The translations under genes were made by a program, and so were the position numbers. Positions 15,985 through 24,568 of a DNA stretch of 64,000 nucleotides are shown one piece after another; position 1 is the first letter of the stretch, and each line of letters opens with the position of its first letter. Below the pieces are notes generated by a model. The model ran no database searches. It was not told where the DNA came from and saw only the letters and a program-made list of their open reading frames with translations. The stretch comes from Streptomyces monashensis (GTDB taxonomy: Bacteria > Actinomycetota > Actinomycetes > Streptomycetales > Streptomycetaceae). The stretch lies in NCBI RefSeq assembly GCF_001866665.1, contig NZ_MLYO01000054.1, positions 1-64,000 on the forward strand, read 5' to 3'.

Positions 15985-17412
15985 ATGCCCCTCGACACAG
16001 CGACAGCACCGGCGGGCCAGGAGTCGGAGCAGCGGCAGGACCAGCAGAGTCTCAGTACCGCGGCGGCGCGCAATCTCGCCACCACCACCAAGTCCGAACC
16101 CCAGATGCAGGGCATCAGCTCCCGCTGGGCGACCCGCATCCTGCCCTGGGTGAACGTGCCCGGCGCGACCTACCGGGTCAACCGCCGCCTCTCCTACACC
16201 CTGGGCGATGGCCGGGTGAGTTTCGTGAAGACCGGCTCCAAGGTCCAGGTGGTCCCCGCCGAACTGGGTGAACTGCCCCTGCTGCGCGGCTTCTGCGACA
16301 GCGACGCGCTCGGTGCGCTGGCCGACAAGTTCGTGCAGAAGGAGTTCACCGCCGGCCAGGTCATCGTGCAGGAGGGCCGCAAGGCCGACCACGTGTACCT
16401 GATCGCGCACGGCAAGGTCGAGAAGCTCGGCGAGGGTCCGTACGGGGACGAGGCCGTGATCGGCCTGATGGCCGACGGGGACGCCTTCGGTGGCCAGGTG
16501 CTCGACGGCCGGGGCAAGAAGTGGGAGTTCACGGCGCGTGCCCAGACCGCCACGACGGTCCTCGCGCTGCCGCTGGCCGCGTACAAGGCGGTCGCCGACC
16601 GCCACGAGGCGCTGCGCCGGCATGTGCAGCACATCAGCTCCAACGGGCAGCGCAGGCTGAACCGGTCGGGGGAATCGGCGATCGAGCTCAGCTCGGGGCA
16701 CGTGGGCGAGGAGACGCTGGCGCAGACGTTCGCCGACTATGACCTCCAGCCTCGTGAGTACGAGTTGAGCGTGGCGCAGACGGTGCTGCGGGTGCACAGC
16801 CGGGTCGCCGACCTCTACAACGAGCCGATGAACCAGACGCAGCAGCAGTTGCGGCTGACCATCGAGGCGCTGCGGGAGCGGCAGGAGCACGAGCTGATCA
16901 ACAACGAGGAGTTCGGCCTGCTCAACAACGCCGACTTCGACCAGCGGATCTCCACGTACTCGGGCCCGCCGACCCCGGACGACATGGACGAACTGCTGAG
17001 CATGCGGCGCAAGACCCGCTGCTTCCTCGCCCACCCGAAGGCCATCGCCGCGTTCGGCCGGCAGTGCAACCAGCGGGGTCTGTACTTCGGCAGCATCGAC
17101 CTGAACGGCAACCAGATCCCCGCGTGGCGCGGTGTGCCTCTCCTGCCGTGCGGCAAGATCCCGATCAGCGACCAGGGCACGACGTCGATCATCGCCATGC
17201 GCACCGGCGAGGACGACCAGGGGGTCATCGGCCTGTATCAGACCGGCATCCCGGACGAGGTCGAGCCCGGCCTGAACGTCCGCTTCATGGGCATCAACGA
17301 GCAGGCGGTCATCTCCTACCTGGTCAGCACCTACTACTCGGCGGCCGTCCTGGTGCCCGACGCCCTCGGTGTCCTGGAGAACGTCGAGATCGCCCGTACG
17401 AACGGGAGCTGA
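15985..17412 (+). CDS. eshA: Family 2B encapsulin shell protein with cNMP-binding domain (EshA-like)
   Basis: A 475-residue HK97-fold shell protein that self-assembles into a nanocompartment. Residues 1-45 are a flexible N-arm; 97-215 form a cyclic-nucleotide-binding insert (LPLLRGFCDSDALGALADKF, QVIVQEGRKADHVYLIAHGK, DGDAFGGQVLDG), with a Gly where classical sites have the Glu of FGE, so ligand binding may differ; 240-470 are the HK97 core (DYDLQPREYELSVAQTVLRV, DDMDELLSMRRKTRCFLAHP, GVIGLYQTGIPDEVEPGLNV). The ATG at 15985 follows GAGG. Only 5 bases separate it from MIB synthase, the cargo known for this encapsulin type. SCO7699 of S. coelicolor is the homologue in the same position. Confidence 0.93.
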   Translation: MPLDTATAPAGQESEQRQDQQSLSTAAARNLATTTKSEPQMQGISSRWATRILPWVNVPGATYRVNRRLSYTLGDGRVSFVKTGSKVQVVPAELGELPLLRGFCDSDALGALADKFVQKEFTAGQVIVQEGRKADHVYLIAHGKVEKLGEGPYGDEAVIGLMADGDAFGGQVLDGRGKKWEFTARAQTATTVLALPLAAYKAVADRHEALRRHVQHISSNGQRRLNRSGESAIELSSGHVGEETLAQTFADYDLQPREYELSVAQTVLRVHSRVADLYNEPMNQTQQQLRLTIEALRERQEHELINNEEFGLLNNADFDQRISTYSGPPTPDDMDELLSMRRKTRCFLAHPKAIAAFGRQCNQRGLYFGSIDLNGNQIPAWRGVPLLPCGKIPISDQGTTSIIAMRTGEDDQGVIGLYQTGIPDEVEPGLNVRFMGINEQAVISYLVSTYYSAAVLVPDALGVLENVEIARTNGS

Positions 17413-17417
17413 CGACG

Positions 17418-18800
17418 GTGTCGTTGATCTCCCGGGTCACGGCACCCGCCGCGACCCACGACACGGCGGGCCTCGTACGGGCCCTGCTGTCGACCGGGCC
17501 GTCGCCGACCCGCCCTGTGGCCGCCGGGCCCACGCCCCCCGAGCCGCGACCGCCCTCGGGCCCCACCGGGCTCGGCACGTCGGCAGCGCGCGTCCTCACC
17601 AAAGCCGCGGCCACCCCGCGCTGCTCCCGGACCGGCGGCTTCGCCTCCCCCACGGGCGGGCTCCCGCTGCCGACTCCGGCGATCGTGCCTCAGCCGCCGG
17701 CGGTGCGGCCGCCGGCGGCCGCACCGCCGCCCTCGGCCGTGTTGCCCACCGGCTCCACCAGCCTCGGCACACCGGCGGGGGCTCCCCGCACCGCCCCCGC
17801 CCACGAGACGCGCCCGCAGGCGGCACCGGCATCCGATCTCGGCCGCCGACTGCACTGTCCGCCCGCCGTGCGCGACGACCCCGCGCTGGGCGAGACCGTC
17901 ACCGAGCGCCTGGTCGAATGGGCCGAGGAGATCGGGATCTACCCGGGCCAGCTGGACAAGATCCGCACGGCCGACTTCGGCCGGCTGATGATGCTGGCCC
18001 ACCCCGAGTCCGACGACCCGGACCGGTTGCTGGCGGCGGCCAAGTGCGCGCTGGCGGAATGGTCCGTGGACGACCACTACGTGGACGGCGAGGTCGAAGA
18101 GGCACGGCCCGAGCAGCTCGGACAGCGGCTCGCCGTCGCCCACTCGGTGATCGACCAGGCGAACCTCCCGCTCGCCTACGCCCCCCAGCTCGAAGAGGTC
18201 GTCACGGCGGACCCGGTCATGCGGGCCCTGCGCGACAGCCTGCGCAACCTCCACACGTACGCGACGACGTCACAGGTGCGCCGGCTCCGCCACGAGCTGG
18301 GCATCATGTTCGTCGCCTACAACCAGGAGGGCTACTGGCAGGCGGCCGGCCACCGCCCGCCGGTGTGGGAGTACCTGATGCACCGGCACGAGAACAGCTT
18401 CATCCCGTGCATGGTGCTCGTCGACGCGATCGCCGGTTACGAGATCCCCTACGGCGAGTTCGCCGACCCCCGGGTTCGGCGCGCGTTCACCCTGGCCGGC
18501 ACCGCCACCGTGATCGTCAACGACCTCTACTCCATGGCCAAGGAGAAGGGCCCCACCGACTTCAGCCTGCCCCGGCTGATCGCCACCGAGGACGGCTGCT
18601 CACCGGAAGAGGCCGTCGACCGCACCGTCGGCATCCACAACGAGCTGATGCTCACGTTCGAGGCCGAGGCGGCCGCGCTCGCGGCGACCGGCTCCCCGGA
18701 ACTGCGCCGCTTCCTGGCCTCCACCTGGGCCTGGGTCGGCGGCAGCCGCGAGTGGCATGCCAGCAGCGGCCGCTATCACAGCGCCGCGGACGCCGCCTGA
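17418..18800 (+). CDS. 2-Methylisoborneol synthase
   Basis: A class I terpene cyclase that converts 2-methyl-GPP to the earthy odorant 2-methylisoborneol. It has 460 residues. Residues 1-140 are Pro/Ala/Thr-rich and disordered (three PPA-type blocks), the part known in this family to load the enzyme into the family 2B encapsulin. The catalytic domain spans ~145-455, with the Mg-binding DDHYVDGE at 218-225 and the NSE triad NDLYSMAKE at 368-376 (N368, S372, E376). The GTG start at 17418 lies 5 bases after the shell gene stop. The methyltransferase follows after 51 bases. Orthologue of SCO7700. Confidence 0.95.
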   Translation: MSLISRVTAPAATHDTAGLVRALLSTGPSPTRPVAAGPTPPEPRPPSGPTGLGTSAARVLTKAAATPRCSRTGGFASPTGGLPLPTPAIVPQPPAVRPPAAAPPPSAVLPTGSTSLGTPAGAPRTAPAHETRPQAAPASDLGRRLHCPPAVRDDPALGETVTERLVEWAEEIGIYPGQLDKIRTADFGRLMMLAHPESDDPDRLLAAAKCALAEWSVDDHYVDGEVEEARPEQLGQRLAVAHSVIDQANLPLAYAPQLEEVVTADPVMRALRDSLRNLHTYATTSQVRRLRHELGIMFVAYNQEGYWQAAGHRPPVWEYLMHRHENSFIPCMVLVDAIAGYEIPYGEFADPRVRRAFTLAGTATVIVNDLYSMAKEKGPTDFSLPRLIATEDGCSPEEAVDRTVGIHNELMLTFEAEAAALAATGSPELRRFLASTWAWVGGSREWHASSGRYHSAADAA

Positions 18801-18851
18801 CCCCGCGACCACCCCACGCATGCTCCACCCCAGCTCAGAGTAAGGACCCCC

Positions 18852-19727
18852 ATGTCCAAGATCTCCACCCAGATGGAAAGCATCGCCATGGGCGATGTCC
18901 TGCGCACCGACTATCAGAAGTCGGTCGCGGAGTACTGGAACAAGGAGAAGGACCCGGTCAACATCAAGCTCGGCGAGGTCGACGGCCTCTACCACCACCA
19001 CTACGGGCTCGGCGACTGGGACCCCTCCATCCTCGCCGGCCCGTCCGAGAACCGCGACCAGCGCATCATCGAGGAACTGCACCGCCTGGAGACCGCACAG
19101 GCCGAAGTGCTCCTCGACCACCTCGGCGACCTCACCCCCGACGACCGCCTCCTGGACGCCGGTTCCGGCCGCGGCGGCACCAGCTTCATGGCCAACGGCC
19201 GCTTCGGCTGCCACGTGGACGGCGTCAGCATCTCCGAGCAGCAGGTCGCCTTCGCCAACGAGCAGGCCAGGAAGCGCGGTGTGAGCGACAAGGTCGGCTT
19301 TCACTTCCGCAACATGCTCGACACCCGCCTGGAGACCGGATCGCGCCGCGCGATCTGGACCAACGAAACAACGATGTACGTCGATCTCTTCGAACTCTTC
19401 GCCGAGTTCTCGCGCCTGCTGGAGTACGGCGGGCGCTACGTCTGCATCACCGGCTGCTCCAACGACGTCACCGGCATGCGCTCCAAGGCCGTCAGCAGGA
19501 TCGACGAGCACTACACCTGCAACATCCACCCGCGCAGCGACTACTTCAAGGCACTCGCCGCGAACAACCTCGTCCCGATCCAGGTCGTGGATCTGACCCC
19601 GGACACGATCCCGTACTGGGAACTGCGCGCCAAGTCGTCCGTGGCCACCGGCATCGAGGACCCGTTCCTGACCGCCTACAAGGAAGGCAGCTTCCACTAC
19701 CTCCTCATCGCGGCCGACCGGATCTGA
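18852..19727 (+). CDS. gppmt: Geranyl diphosphate 2-C-methyltransferase
   Basis: Methylates C2 of geranyl diphosphate using S-adenosylmethionine to give the MIB synthase substrate. It has 291 residues, close to the 293 of SCO7701. SAM motif I is RLLDAGSGRGGTSF (~99-112); VSISEQQVAFANEQARKRGV is the motif II region; WTNETTMYVDLFELFAEFSR carries active-site aromatic and acidic residues. The ATG is preceded by AAGGA. It is the last gene of the MIB operon; a strong hairpin begins 20 bases after its stop. Confidence 0.95.
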   Translation: MSKISTQMESIAMGDVLRTDYQKSVAEYWNKEKDPVNIKLGEVDGLYHHHYGLGDWDPSILAGPSENRDQRIIEELHRLETAQAEVLLDHLGDLTPDDRLLDAGSGRGGTSFMANGRFGCHVDGVSISEQQVAFANEQARKRGVSDKVGFHFRNMLDTRLETGSRRAIWTNETTMYVDLFELFAEFSRLLEYGGRYVCITGCSNDVTGMRSKAVSRIDEHYTCNIHPRSDYFKALAANNLVPIQVVDLTPDTIPYWELRAKSSVATGIEDPFLTAYKEGSFHYLLIAADRI

Positions 19728-19747
19728 CCCGGCTCAGGTCGCCCTCC

Positions 19748-19791
19748 GGGGTGTCGTACGCGCGGGGCTCGGGCGGCGCGCGTACGACCCC
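19748..19791 (+). terminator. Strong hairpin terminator after the MIB operon
   Basis: Left arm 19748-19764 (GGGGTGTCGTACGCGCG) pairs with right arm 19777-19791 (CGCGCGTACGACCCC) apart from a 2-base bulge, with a 12-base loop. There is no U-tract, as is usual in Streptomyces. It should end the MIB transcript and may act in both directions. Confidence 0.75.
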
Positions 19792-19923
19792 GCTGTGCGG
19801 CACACGAGCCGGATCGGGAGCCTGCACACGCGCTCCCGGGGGCTTCCCGAGCCCCGTGTCGCGCCCGTCGACAGCCCCGTTGACCAGTATGCAGCCCTGG
19901 CCCAGTGACACGTGGGAGACGAC

Positions 19924-21270
19924 ATGAGAGCAGATCGCCCTTGGGGCAAGGCCGTTGTCATCGGCGGCAGCTACGCGGGGCTGGTGACCGCCCGGGTACT
20001 GGCCGACTTCTTCAGCGAGGTCGTCCTCGTGGAACGGGACGCCGTCGACGAGGGATCCGGCGCTCACCCGGGCGCCCCGCAGGGCTACCACGCGCACGCG
20101 ATGCTGGCCAGGGGCGGGCAGATCCTGGAGCGGCTGTTCCCAGGACTGCGCGAGGAGCTGCGAGAAGCCGGAGCACCGGTGTTCGACTACGGAGAGGGCA
20201 TCGACTTCCTGCTGCCCGTCGGACTCGCGCCACGGCAGCGAACGGGCGTGGCCATCCAGACCTTCACCCGCGACGAACTGGAACGCCGCCTGCGACGCAA
20301 GGTACTCGCACTTCCCCAGGTCACGCTGGTGCCGTCCACCCAGTGCACGGGCCTGACCCAGGACTTCGCAGGCCGCGTGAACGGCGTGACGTGCCACGCG
20401 CAGAGCGAGGAGCCCTTCCATCTGGCCGCCGATCTCGTCATCGACGCCTCGGGGCGGTCCAGTTCCCTGACGGACTGGCTGGACGCGATCGAGATCAGCG
20501 TGCCGCCCAAACGCACCGTGAAGGCCAAAGTCACCTACACGTCGATGAACTTCGACCGGCCGGAGGCGGGCGACCCCGACCACCCCGACTTCTACATCGC
20601 CTACCAGATGCTGTTCGCTCCCAGCGTGCACCGGGCCGGGGTCATGCTCGCCGTGGAACGCAACCGATGGACCTGCTCGCTCTTCGGATTCCAGGACCAG
20701 CCTCCGACCGACGACGAGGGCTACCTGGCGTTCGCGGAGGGCCTGGACAACCCACGCCTGGCCGAGCACATCGCCCGGCGCACCGTCCAGGAACCGACTC
20801 GCCGCTACACCAACGCCGACAACCAGTGGCGGCCCTACCACGCGGTCAAGGACTGGCCGGACCGCCTCCTGGCCGTCGGCGACGCCGTCTGCGTCTTCAA
20901 CCCCGTCTACGGCCAGGGCCTGACTGTCGCCGCGATGGAGGCGGAGCTGCTGCAGAGCATGCTCGAGCGGCGCAGCGCCGCCGGGCGCCTGGACGGCCTC
21001 GCCGGCGGATTCCAGAAGAAGGTGGGCCGCCTGCTGCTGGGCCCGTGGACGCTGTCCACCAACTCGGACCTGATGTGGAGCCCGAAGGGCCAGCCACTCG
21101 CCGCGCGCTTCGCCCACTGGTACAACACACGTCTCTTCCACGTCGCGGTGAAGGACGCGGCCGTATGGACCAGGTTCGTACGCGTGGTGAACATGGTGGC
21201 CTCACCGGCCCTGCTGTTCCACCCCCTGGTGGCCCTGAAGGTCCTGACGGCCGCGTCCCGGCGCACCTGA
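19924..21270 (+). CDS. FAD-dependent oxidoreductase / monooxygenase-like
   Basis: A 448-residue flavoprotein of the PHBH/geranylgeranyl-reductase superfamily. The ADP-binding GxGxxG variant is AVVIGGSYAGLVTARVLADF (~10-29) followed by VVLVERD; LVIDASGRSSSL (~175) is the middle motif; LLAVGDAVCVFNPVYGQGL (~318-336) is the ribityl-binding GD motif. The ATG at 19924 has GGGAG 8 bases upstream. It lies 196 bases after the MIB operon, beyond a strong terminator, so it is probably a separate unit. Its substrate is unknown; a role on MIB or another terpene is possible but not supported by the layout. Confidence 0.85.
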   Translation: MRADRPWGKAVVIGGSYAGLVTARVLADFFSEVVLVERDAVDEGSGAHPGAPQGYHAHAMLARGGQILERLFPGLREELREAGAPVFDYGEGIDFLLPVGLAPRQRTGVAIQTFTRDELERRLRRKVLALPQVTLVPSTQCTGLTQDFAGRVNGVTCHAQSEEPFHLAADLVIDASGRSSSLTDWLDAIEISVPPKRTVKAKVTYTSMNFDRPEAGDPDHPDFYIAYQMLFAPSVHRAGVMLAVERNRWTCSLFGFQDQPPTDDEGYLAFAEGLDNPRLAEHIARRTVQEPTRRYTNADNQWRPYHAVKDWPDRLLAVGDAVCVFNPVYGQGLTVAAMEAELLQSMLERRSAAGRLDGLAGGFQKKVGRLLLGPWTLSTNSDLMWSPKGQPLAARFAHWYNTRLFHVAVKDAAVWTRFVRVVNMVASPALLFHPLVALKVLTAASRRT

Positions 21271-21332
21271 CGCGCCCGAAACGCTGCAGGGTGGTCACCC
21301 CTTGCGGTGGTGGCCGCCCTGCGGCGTCTGTG

Positions 21333-21824
21333 CTACTCCTCGTCGAGGAGGGCGGCGAACCGCGCCAGCGGGTTCCCGGTGAACGGGCGCAGGGCGGGTG
21401 CGAGGAGGCGTGCGCCGGGGAAGCGCAGGCCGCCGAGGAAGGCGAGGCGGGTCGTACGGTCGGTCTCGGGGCGAGCCGCCATTCCGCCGAGGACGAGGCG
21501 GCTCTGCATCAGGCACCAGCCGGGAGCGAGGTCGATGGCGAAGGTCGCACGGAGCCGGGTGTGCCCGTGGATCCGGGCCTGGAGCGGAGCACCGGTCGAC
21601 TCGGGGGTGAGGAGACGGACCGTGCGGACGTCGGGGATCCAGAGCGGCATCGTGCGTTCCAGGTCCTGGGCGAGCGACCAGACCCGCTCGAACGGTGCGT
21701 CGAGAACGGCCTCGCCGATCCGCGCCGCTCCGGGGGTGGTCGCGGCGATCACGTGCAGGCGGCGGACCGGGTCGAAGTCGGCGACGGGCCACTGCGGCAT
21801 CGGGGTCTCGGTCACTGCTGCCAC
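21333..21824 (-). CDS. SRPBCC-fold protein
   Basis: A 163-residue START/Bet v 1-like domain protein. Features are IGEAVLDAPFERVWSLAQDL (entry strand and helix) and LRATFAIDLAPGWCLMQSRL (central sheet), ending in a helix with FTGNPLARFAALLDEE. Such domains bind hydrophobic ligands. The gene starts 13 bases before the end of the sigma factor gene, so the two are translationally coupled and the protein may act as the sigma factor's partner or target. Confidence 0.75.
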   Translation of the reverse strand: MAAVTETPMPQWPVADFDPVRRLHVIAATTPGAARIGEAVLDAPFERVWSLAQDLERTMPLWIPDVRTVRLLTPESTGAPLQARIHGHTRLRATFAIDLAPGWCLMQSRLVLGGMAARPETDRTTRLAFLGGLRFPGARLLAPALRPFTGNPLARFAALLDEE

Positions 21825-22318
21825 GCCTTTCGGAAGCTGAGTCGGGCCCGGGAGAGCCGGGACTTGACCGTCCCGGGCGCGACCGCGAGCAGTGCCGCGG
21901 TCTGCCGTTCGTCCAGCCCTTCCAGGTCACGCAGGAGCAGCACGGCGCGGTGCTCCGGGGAGAGCCGGGACAGCACGTCGCGGATGTCCGCGGCGAGTTG
22001 GGGGTCGCCGGGCGCGGGGAGTTCGCCGAGCTCGGCCGGCTGCGAGCGCGCCGAGCGGGTGGCGTACCGCACCGCCTCCCGCACCGCGATGGCCCGGACC
22101 CAGCCGAACAGTGCGTCGGGACACTGCAGTTGGTGCAGCTTGCGGAAGACCGCGATGAGCGCCTCCTGGGTCGCGTCCGCGCCGTCGTCCAGCGCGATCG
22201 GGCCACAGAGCCGGCGGACGTACGGGGTGATCAGGTCCAGCAGCCGGCCGACCGCGAGTTGGTCGCCGCCCTGGGCGGCCCGGACCAGCTCGGCAAGGCC
22301 GGGCGGGGGCTCCTGCAT
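21812..22318 (-). CDS. ECF-type RNA polymerase sigma factor
   Basis: A 168-residue sigma-70 family protein with only regions 2 and 4. Region 2 spans ~8-80 (LAELVRAAQGGDQLAVGRLL, DATQEALIAVFRKLHQL, FGWVRAIAVREAVRY), and region 4 spans ~105-165 (LSRLSPEHRAVLLLRDLEGL, then the helix-turn-helix TAALLAVAPGTVKSRLSRAR). The ATG was preferred because the upstream frame is low-complexity. No anti-sigma gene with a recognisable ZAS domain is adjacent. The DUF3995 membrane gene is transcribed away from it across a 171-base gap, a position where an ECF factor often controls its neighbour. Confidence 0.85.
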   Translation of the reverse strand: MQEPPPGLAELVRAAQGGDQLAVGRLLDLITPYVRRLCGPIALDDGADATQEALIAVFRKLHQLQCPDALFGWVRAIAVREAVRYATRSARSQPAELGELPAPGDPQLAADIRDVLSRLSPEHRAVLLLRDLEGLDERQTAALLAVAPGTVKSRLSRARLSFRKAWQQ

Positions 22319-22489
22319 GACGCTCTCTCCGTCGATCGGTGACAGGGGTCCGTGGATGGAGGCCCCGGGACGGCGAAAGGTTCCCTGCGATGTCCGCCCG
22401 GCCGCAGTGTTCCTCGTCACAGGAACGGATCGGCGGGCAGGGTGCTCCTCCGGGTGTCCAAGGGTCCTGACACTCCATGAGGTGACGAC

Positions 22490-22990
22490 ATGAGACCGGT
22501 GAAGCCGGCGAACACCCGCACAAGGGCCACCGCGATCGGCGCGGTGCTGGCGGTGGACGGTCTGATCCACCTGTACTGGGCCACCGGGCGGACCTGGCCG
22601 GTGCACAGCACCACCCGGCTCTCGCAGCTGGTGCTCAACACCCACGTGCCGTTCACCCCGCAAGGGCTGGTCCCTCTCGCGGGACTGCTGTTCTCGGGCG
22701 CGACGCTGGTGCTGGTCCGCGGCGGGCGGCTGCCGGCTCTGGCCCGCCGGCTGCCCGCCGTGCTGCCGCGCTGGGGAAGCCGGGCGGTGGCCGCCGGACT
22801 GCTGGCCCGCGGCGCGGTCGGACTGGTCTGGGTGACGGGGGCCTGGGCGGACCCGGGCGACACGTTCTACCGGCTCAACCTGCTGCTCTACACCCCCCTG
22901 TGTCTGCTGCTGGGCCGGGCGGCCTGGCAGGTGTCAGCGGCGGGCGCGCAGGCTGGTGAGGTGAGGCGGGCACGGCCCCTGCGGGCCTGA
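22490..22990 (+). CDS. DUF3995-type integral membrane protein
   Basis: A 166-residue protein with four predicted membrane segments (ATAIGAVLAVDGLIHLYW ~13-30; LVPLAGLLFSGATLVLV ~60-76; AVAAGLLARGAVGLVWV ~98-115; LNLLLYTPLCLLLGRAAW ~128-146). The DGLIHLYWATGRTWP motif and the conserved W-TGA-ADPGD loop fit DUF3995. Function unknown. It is divergent from the ECF sigma gene. The ATG start is preceded by GAGGTGACGAC. Confidence 0.75.
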   Translation: MRPVKPANTRTRATAIGAVLAVDGLIHLYWATGRTWPVHSTTRLSQLVLNTHVPFTPQGLVPLAGLLFSGATLVLVRGGRLPALARRLPAVLPRWGSRAVAAGLLARGAVGLVWVTGAWADPGDTFYRLNLLLYTPLCLLLGRAAWQVSAAGAQAGEVRRARPLRA

Positions 22991-23201
22991 GCGTCCGCCG
23001 GCGGAACCGCCGCTGCTCGGGAAGGCGGCCCCGGCTTCCCGCGTTGTGGCGTGAGGGGCCGAAGCGCGGACGGGTGGGGCAGGGGTATCCCCGTGTCCTG
23101 ATCCAACCCTGCCGCGTACGGTCACACTCAGCCGCCGGTGGCATGGCTACCCCGTCGTCGGCCGGGGAAGGACCGATTCCCGTACAAGGAAGGTGACTGC
23201 G

Positions 23202-23294
23202 GTGCTCTCATTGCTCTCATTGCTCTCATTTCCCTCATGGCAAGACCTGGACTCCGGTGATCGGCATCTCGTCGCGAGCGGGACGGGCCGATGA
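23202..23294 (+). CDS. Small ORF coupled to the MBL hydrolase (possible leader peptide)
   Basis: A 30-codon frame starting GTG at 23202, with AAGGAAGG 8-15 bases upstream. It reads VLSLLSLLSFPSWQDLDSGD, then RHLVASGTGR, and its TGA (23292-23294) overlaps the ATG of the MBL gene as ATGA. The LSL repeats come from a 9-base tandem repeat. The good ribosome site and exact stop-start overlap suggest translational coupling. It may be a regulatory leader or a coincidence; see findings. Confidence 0.35.
   Translation: MLSLLSLLSFPSWQDLDSGDRHLVASGTGR
23203..23238. repeat. 9-bp tandem repeat, four units
   Basis: TGCTCTCAT repeats exactly at 23203, 23212 and 23221, followed by a degenerate fourth unit (TTCCCTCAT). 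It lies inside the small ORF upstream of the MBL gene; in-frame slippage would change the number of LSL residues without changing the frame. Confidence 0.85.
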
Positions 23295-24055
23295 CCCTCG
23301 CGCGGGCTCGCTGCTGGTACGAGCTGGAAGAACGGGACGACGGCGTCGTACGCATCACCGAGCCGCACGCCGACAAGCTGGTGCGGGCCAACCTGTGGTG
23401 GCTGCGCGGCTCGGACCGCGACCTCGTCGTGGACGCGGGCCTGGGCGTTGCCGGCCTGCGCCGGCACATCCCCGACCTGTTCGAACGGGACCCGCTCGTC
23501 GTCCTCACCCACGCGCACCTGGACCACGTCGGCGGAGCACACGAGTTCCGCGAACGGGCAGCCCACGAAACCGCCGCAGAGGCCCTCGCGCAGGGCGTAC
23601 CCGCCAGCCTGTACGGCCCCGAGCTCTACTCGGAACTCGGCATGGACCCAGCCGGAGAGGACCTCCCCGGCCTGCTGATCGACGCGCTGCCCCACACCGG
23701 CTACGACCCACGCGCCTACCGCGTGGAGCCGCTCACGGTGCACCACCCGCTCCGGGACCGGGACGTGATCGATCTGGGCGGGCGCTCGTTGACCGTCCTG
23801 CACCTTCCCGGACACACCCCCGGCTGCGTCGCCCTCCTCGAAGAACGCACCGGGGCACTGTTCACCGGCGACGTCCTCTACAACGGCCACCTCATCGACG
23901 ACCTCCCCGAATCCGACCCGCCAACCTATCGGCGCAGCCTGGCACTTCTGGCCGACCTGGACGTGTCCATCGCCCATCCGGGCCACGGCCGCAGCTTCGA
24001 CGGGCACCGCCTGCGAGAACTGGCACACAACTATGTCCACGCGACCAACACGTAG
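23291..24055 (+). CDS. MBL-fold metallo-hydrolase
   Basis: A 254-residue metallo-beta-lactamase-fold hydrolase. The metal motif is LTHAHLDHVGGAHEF (HxHxDH, ~77-91), with the later His in LHLPGHTPGCVALL (~176), the Asp in LFTGDVLYNG (~195) and the His in IAHPGHGRSF (~234). All five metal ligands are present. The glyoxalase II-like or lactonase-like arrangement does not fix the substrate. Translation probably couples to the small ORF that ends at its ATG. Confidence 0.9.
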   Translation: MTLARARCWYELEERDDGVVRITEPHADKLVRANLWWLRGSDRDLVVDAGLGVAGLRRHIPDLFERDPLVVLTHAHLDHVGGAHEFRERAAHETAAEALAQGVPASLYGPELYSELGMDPAGEDLPGLLIDALPHTGYDPRAYRVEPLTVHHPLRDRDVIDLGGRSLTVLHLPGHTPGCVALLEERTGALFTGDVLYNGHLIDDLPESDPPTYRRSLALLADLDVSIAHPGHGRSFDGHRLRELAHNYVHATNT

Positions 24056-24159
24056 GCCCGCCCTGTGCCGGGGCTGCGGACCGCCGAGGCGGTGATGGGC
24101 CGGTTCATCGAGGTGGAGCGAAGCGGGCAGGCGGACGATCCGGTCACGGCTGAGGAGTT

Positions 24160-24400
24160 GGAGCGGTCGGCCGGCCGGGTCACGAGGGCGCAGCAGACCT
24201 GGGCCGGCATGCGGTCGGCGAGATCGATCGCCCCCGGCGGCGCGGTCGCGGTGGTCGGCGCGGGGCTGACCGGACTGGAGACCGCCTCGGAACCGGCCGA
24301 GGGCCATCCCGGGCTGCTGGATGCCGAGGGCACCGGCGAGCGATACCTGGACCGGGCCTTCATGGACCTCCTGAAGGACACCATGAAGGTCTCCGACGCG
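24160..24400 (+). pseudogene. NAD(P)/FAD oxidoreductase relic
   Basis: The plus strand reads GGAVAVVGAGLTGLETASEP, the dinucleotide-binding GxGxxG of NDH-2-type or nitrite-reductase-type flavoproteins in the middle of the polypeptide, followed by an eroded stretch (LLDAEGTGERYLDRAFMDLL, then KDTMKVSD). The rest of the gene is missing. The interval 24056-24568 has no intact gene. Confidence 0.4.
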
Positions 24401-24568
24401 CGTTCAGTGCCAGGGCCGTGGCCGAAGCGGGCGTCAGGAGACTCACTGTCGGTTGCCCCCGCGCGGGAAGTCTCGGCGGACCACGTCGCCTCGCCGGTCA
24501 CACTTCGCCGCGGGCCCGCCGTCCACCGGCGCGGAGCACCGGCCCGGAGCCCGTCACCGCGGGCGATG

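Noticed and set aside
21289..21300. GGGTG-GT-CACCC as a terminator after the FAD gene
   Set aside because: The loop of 2 bases is too short for a stable hairpin; not annotated.
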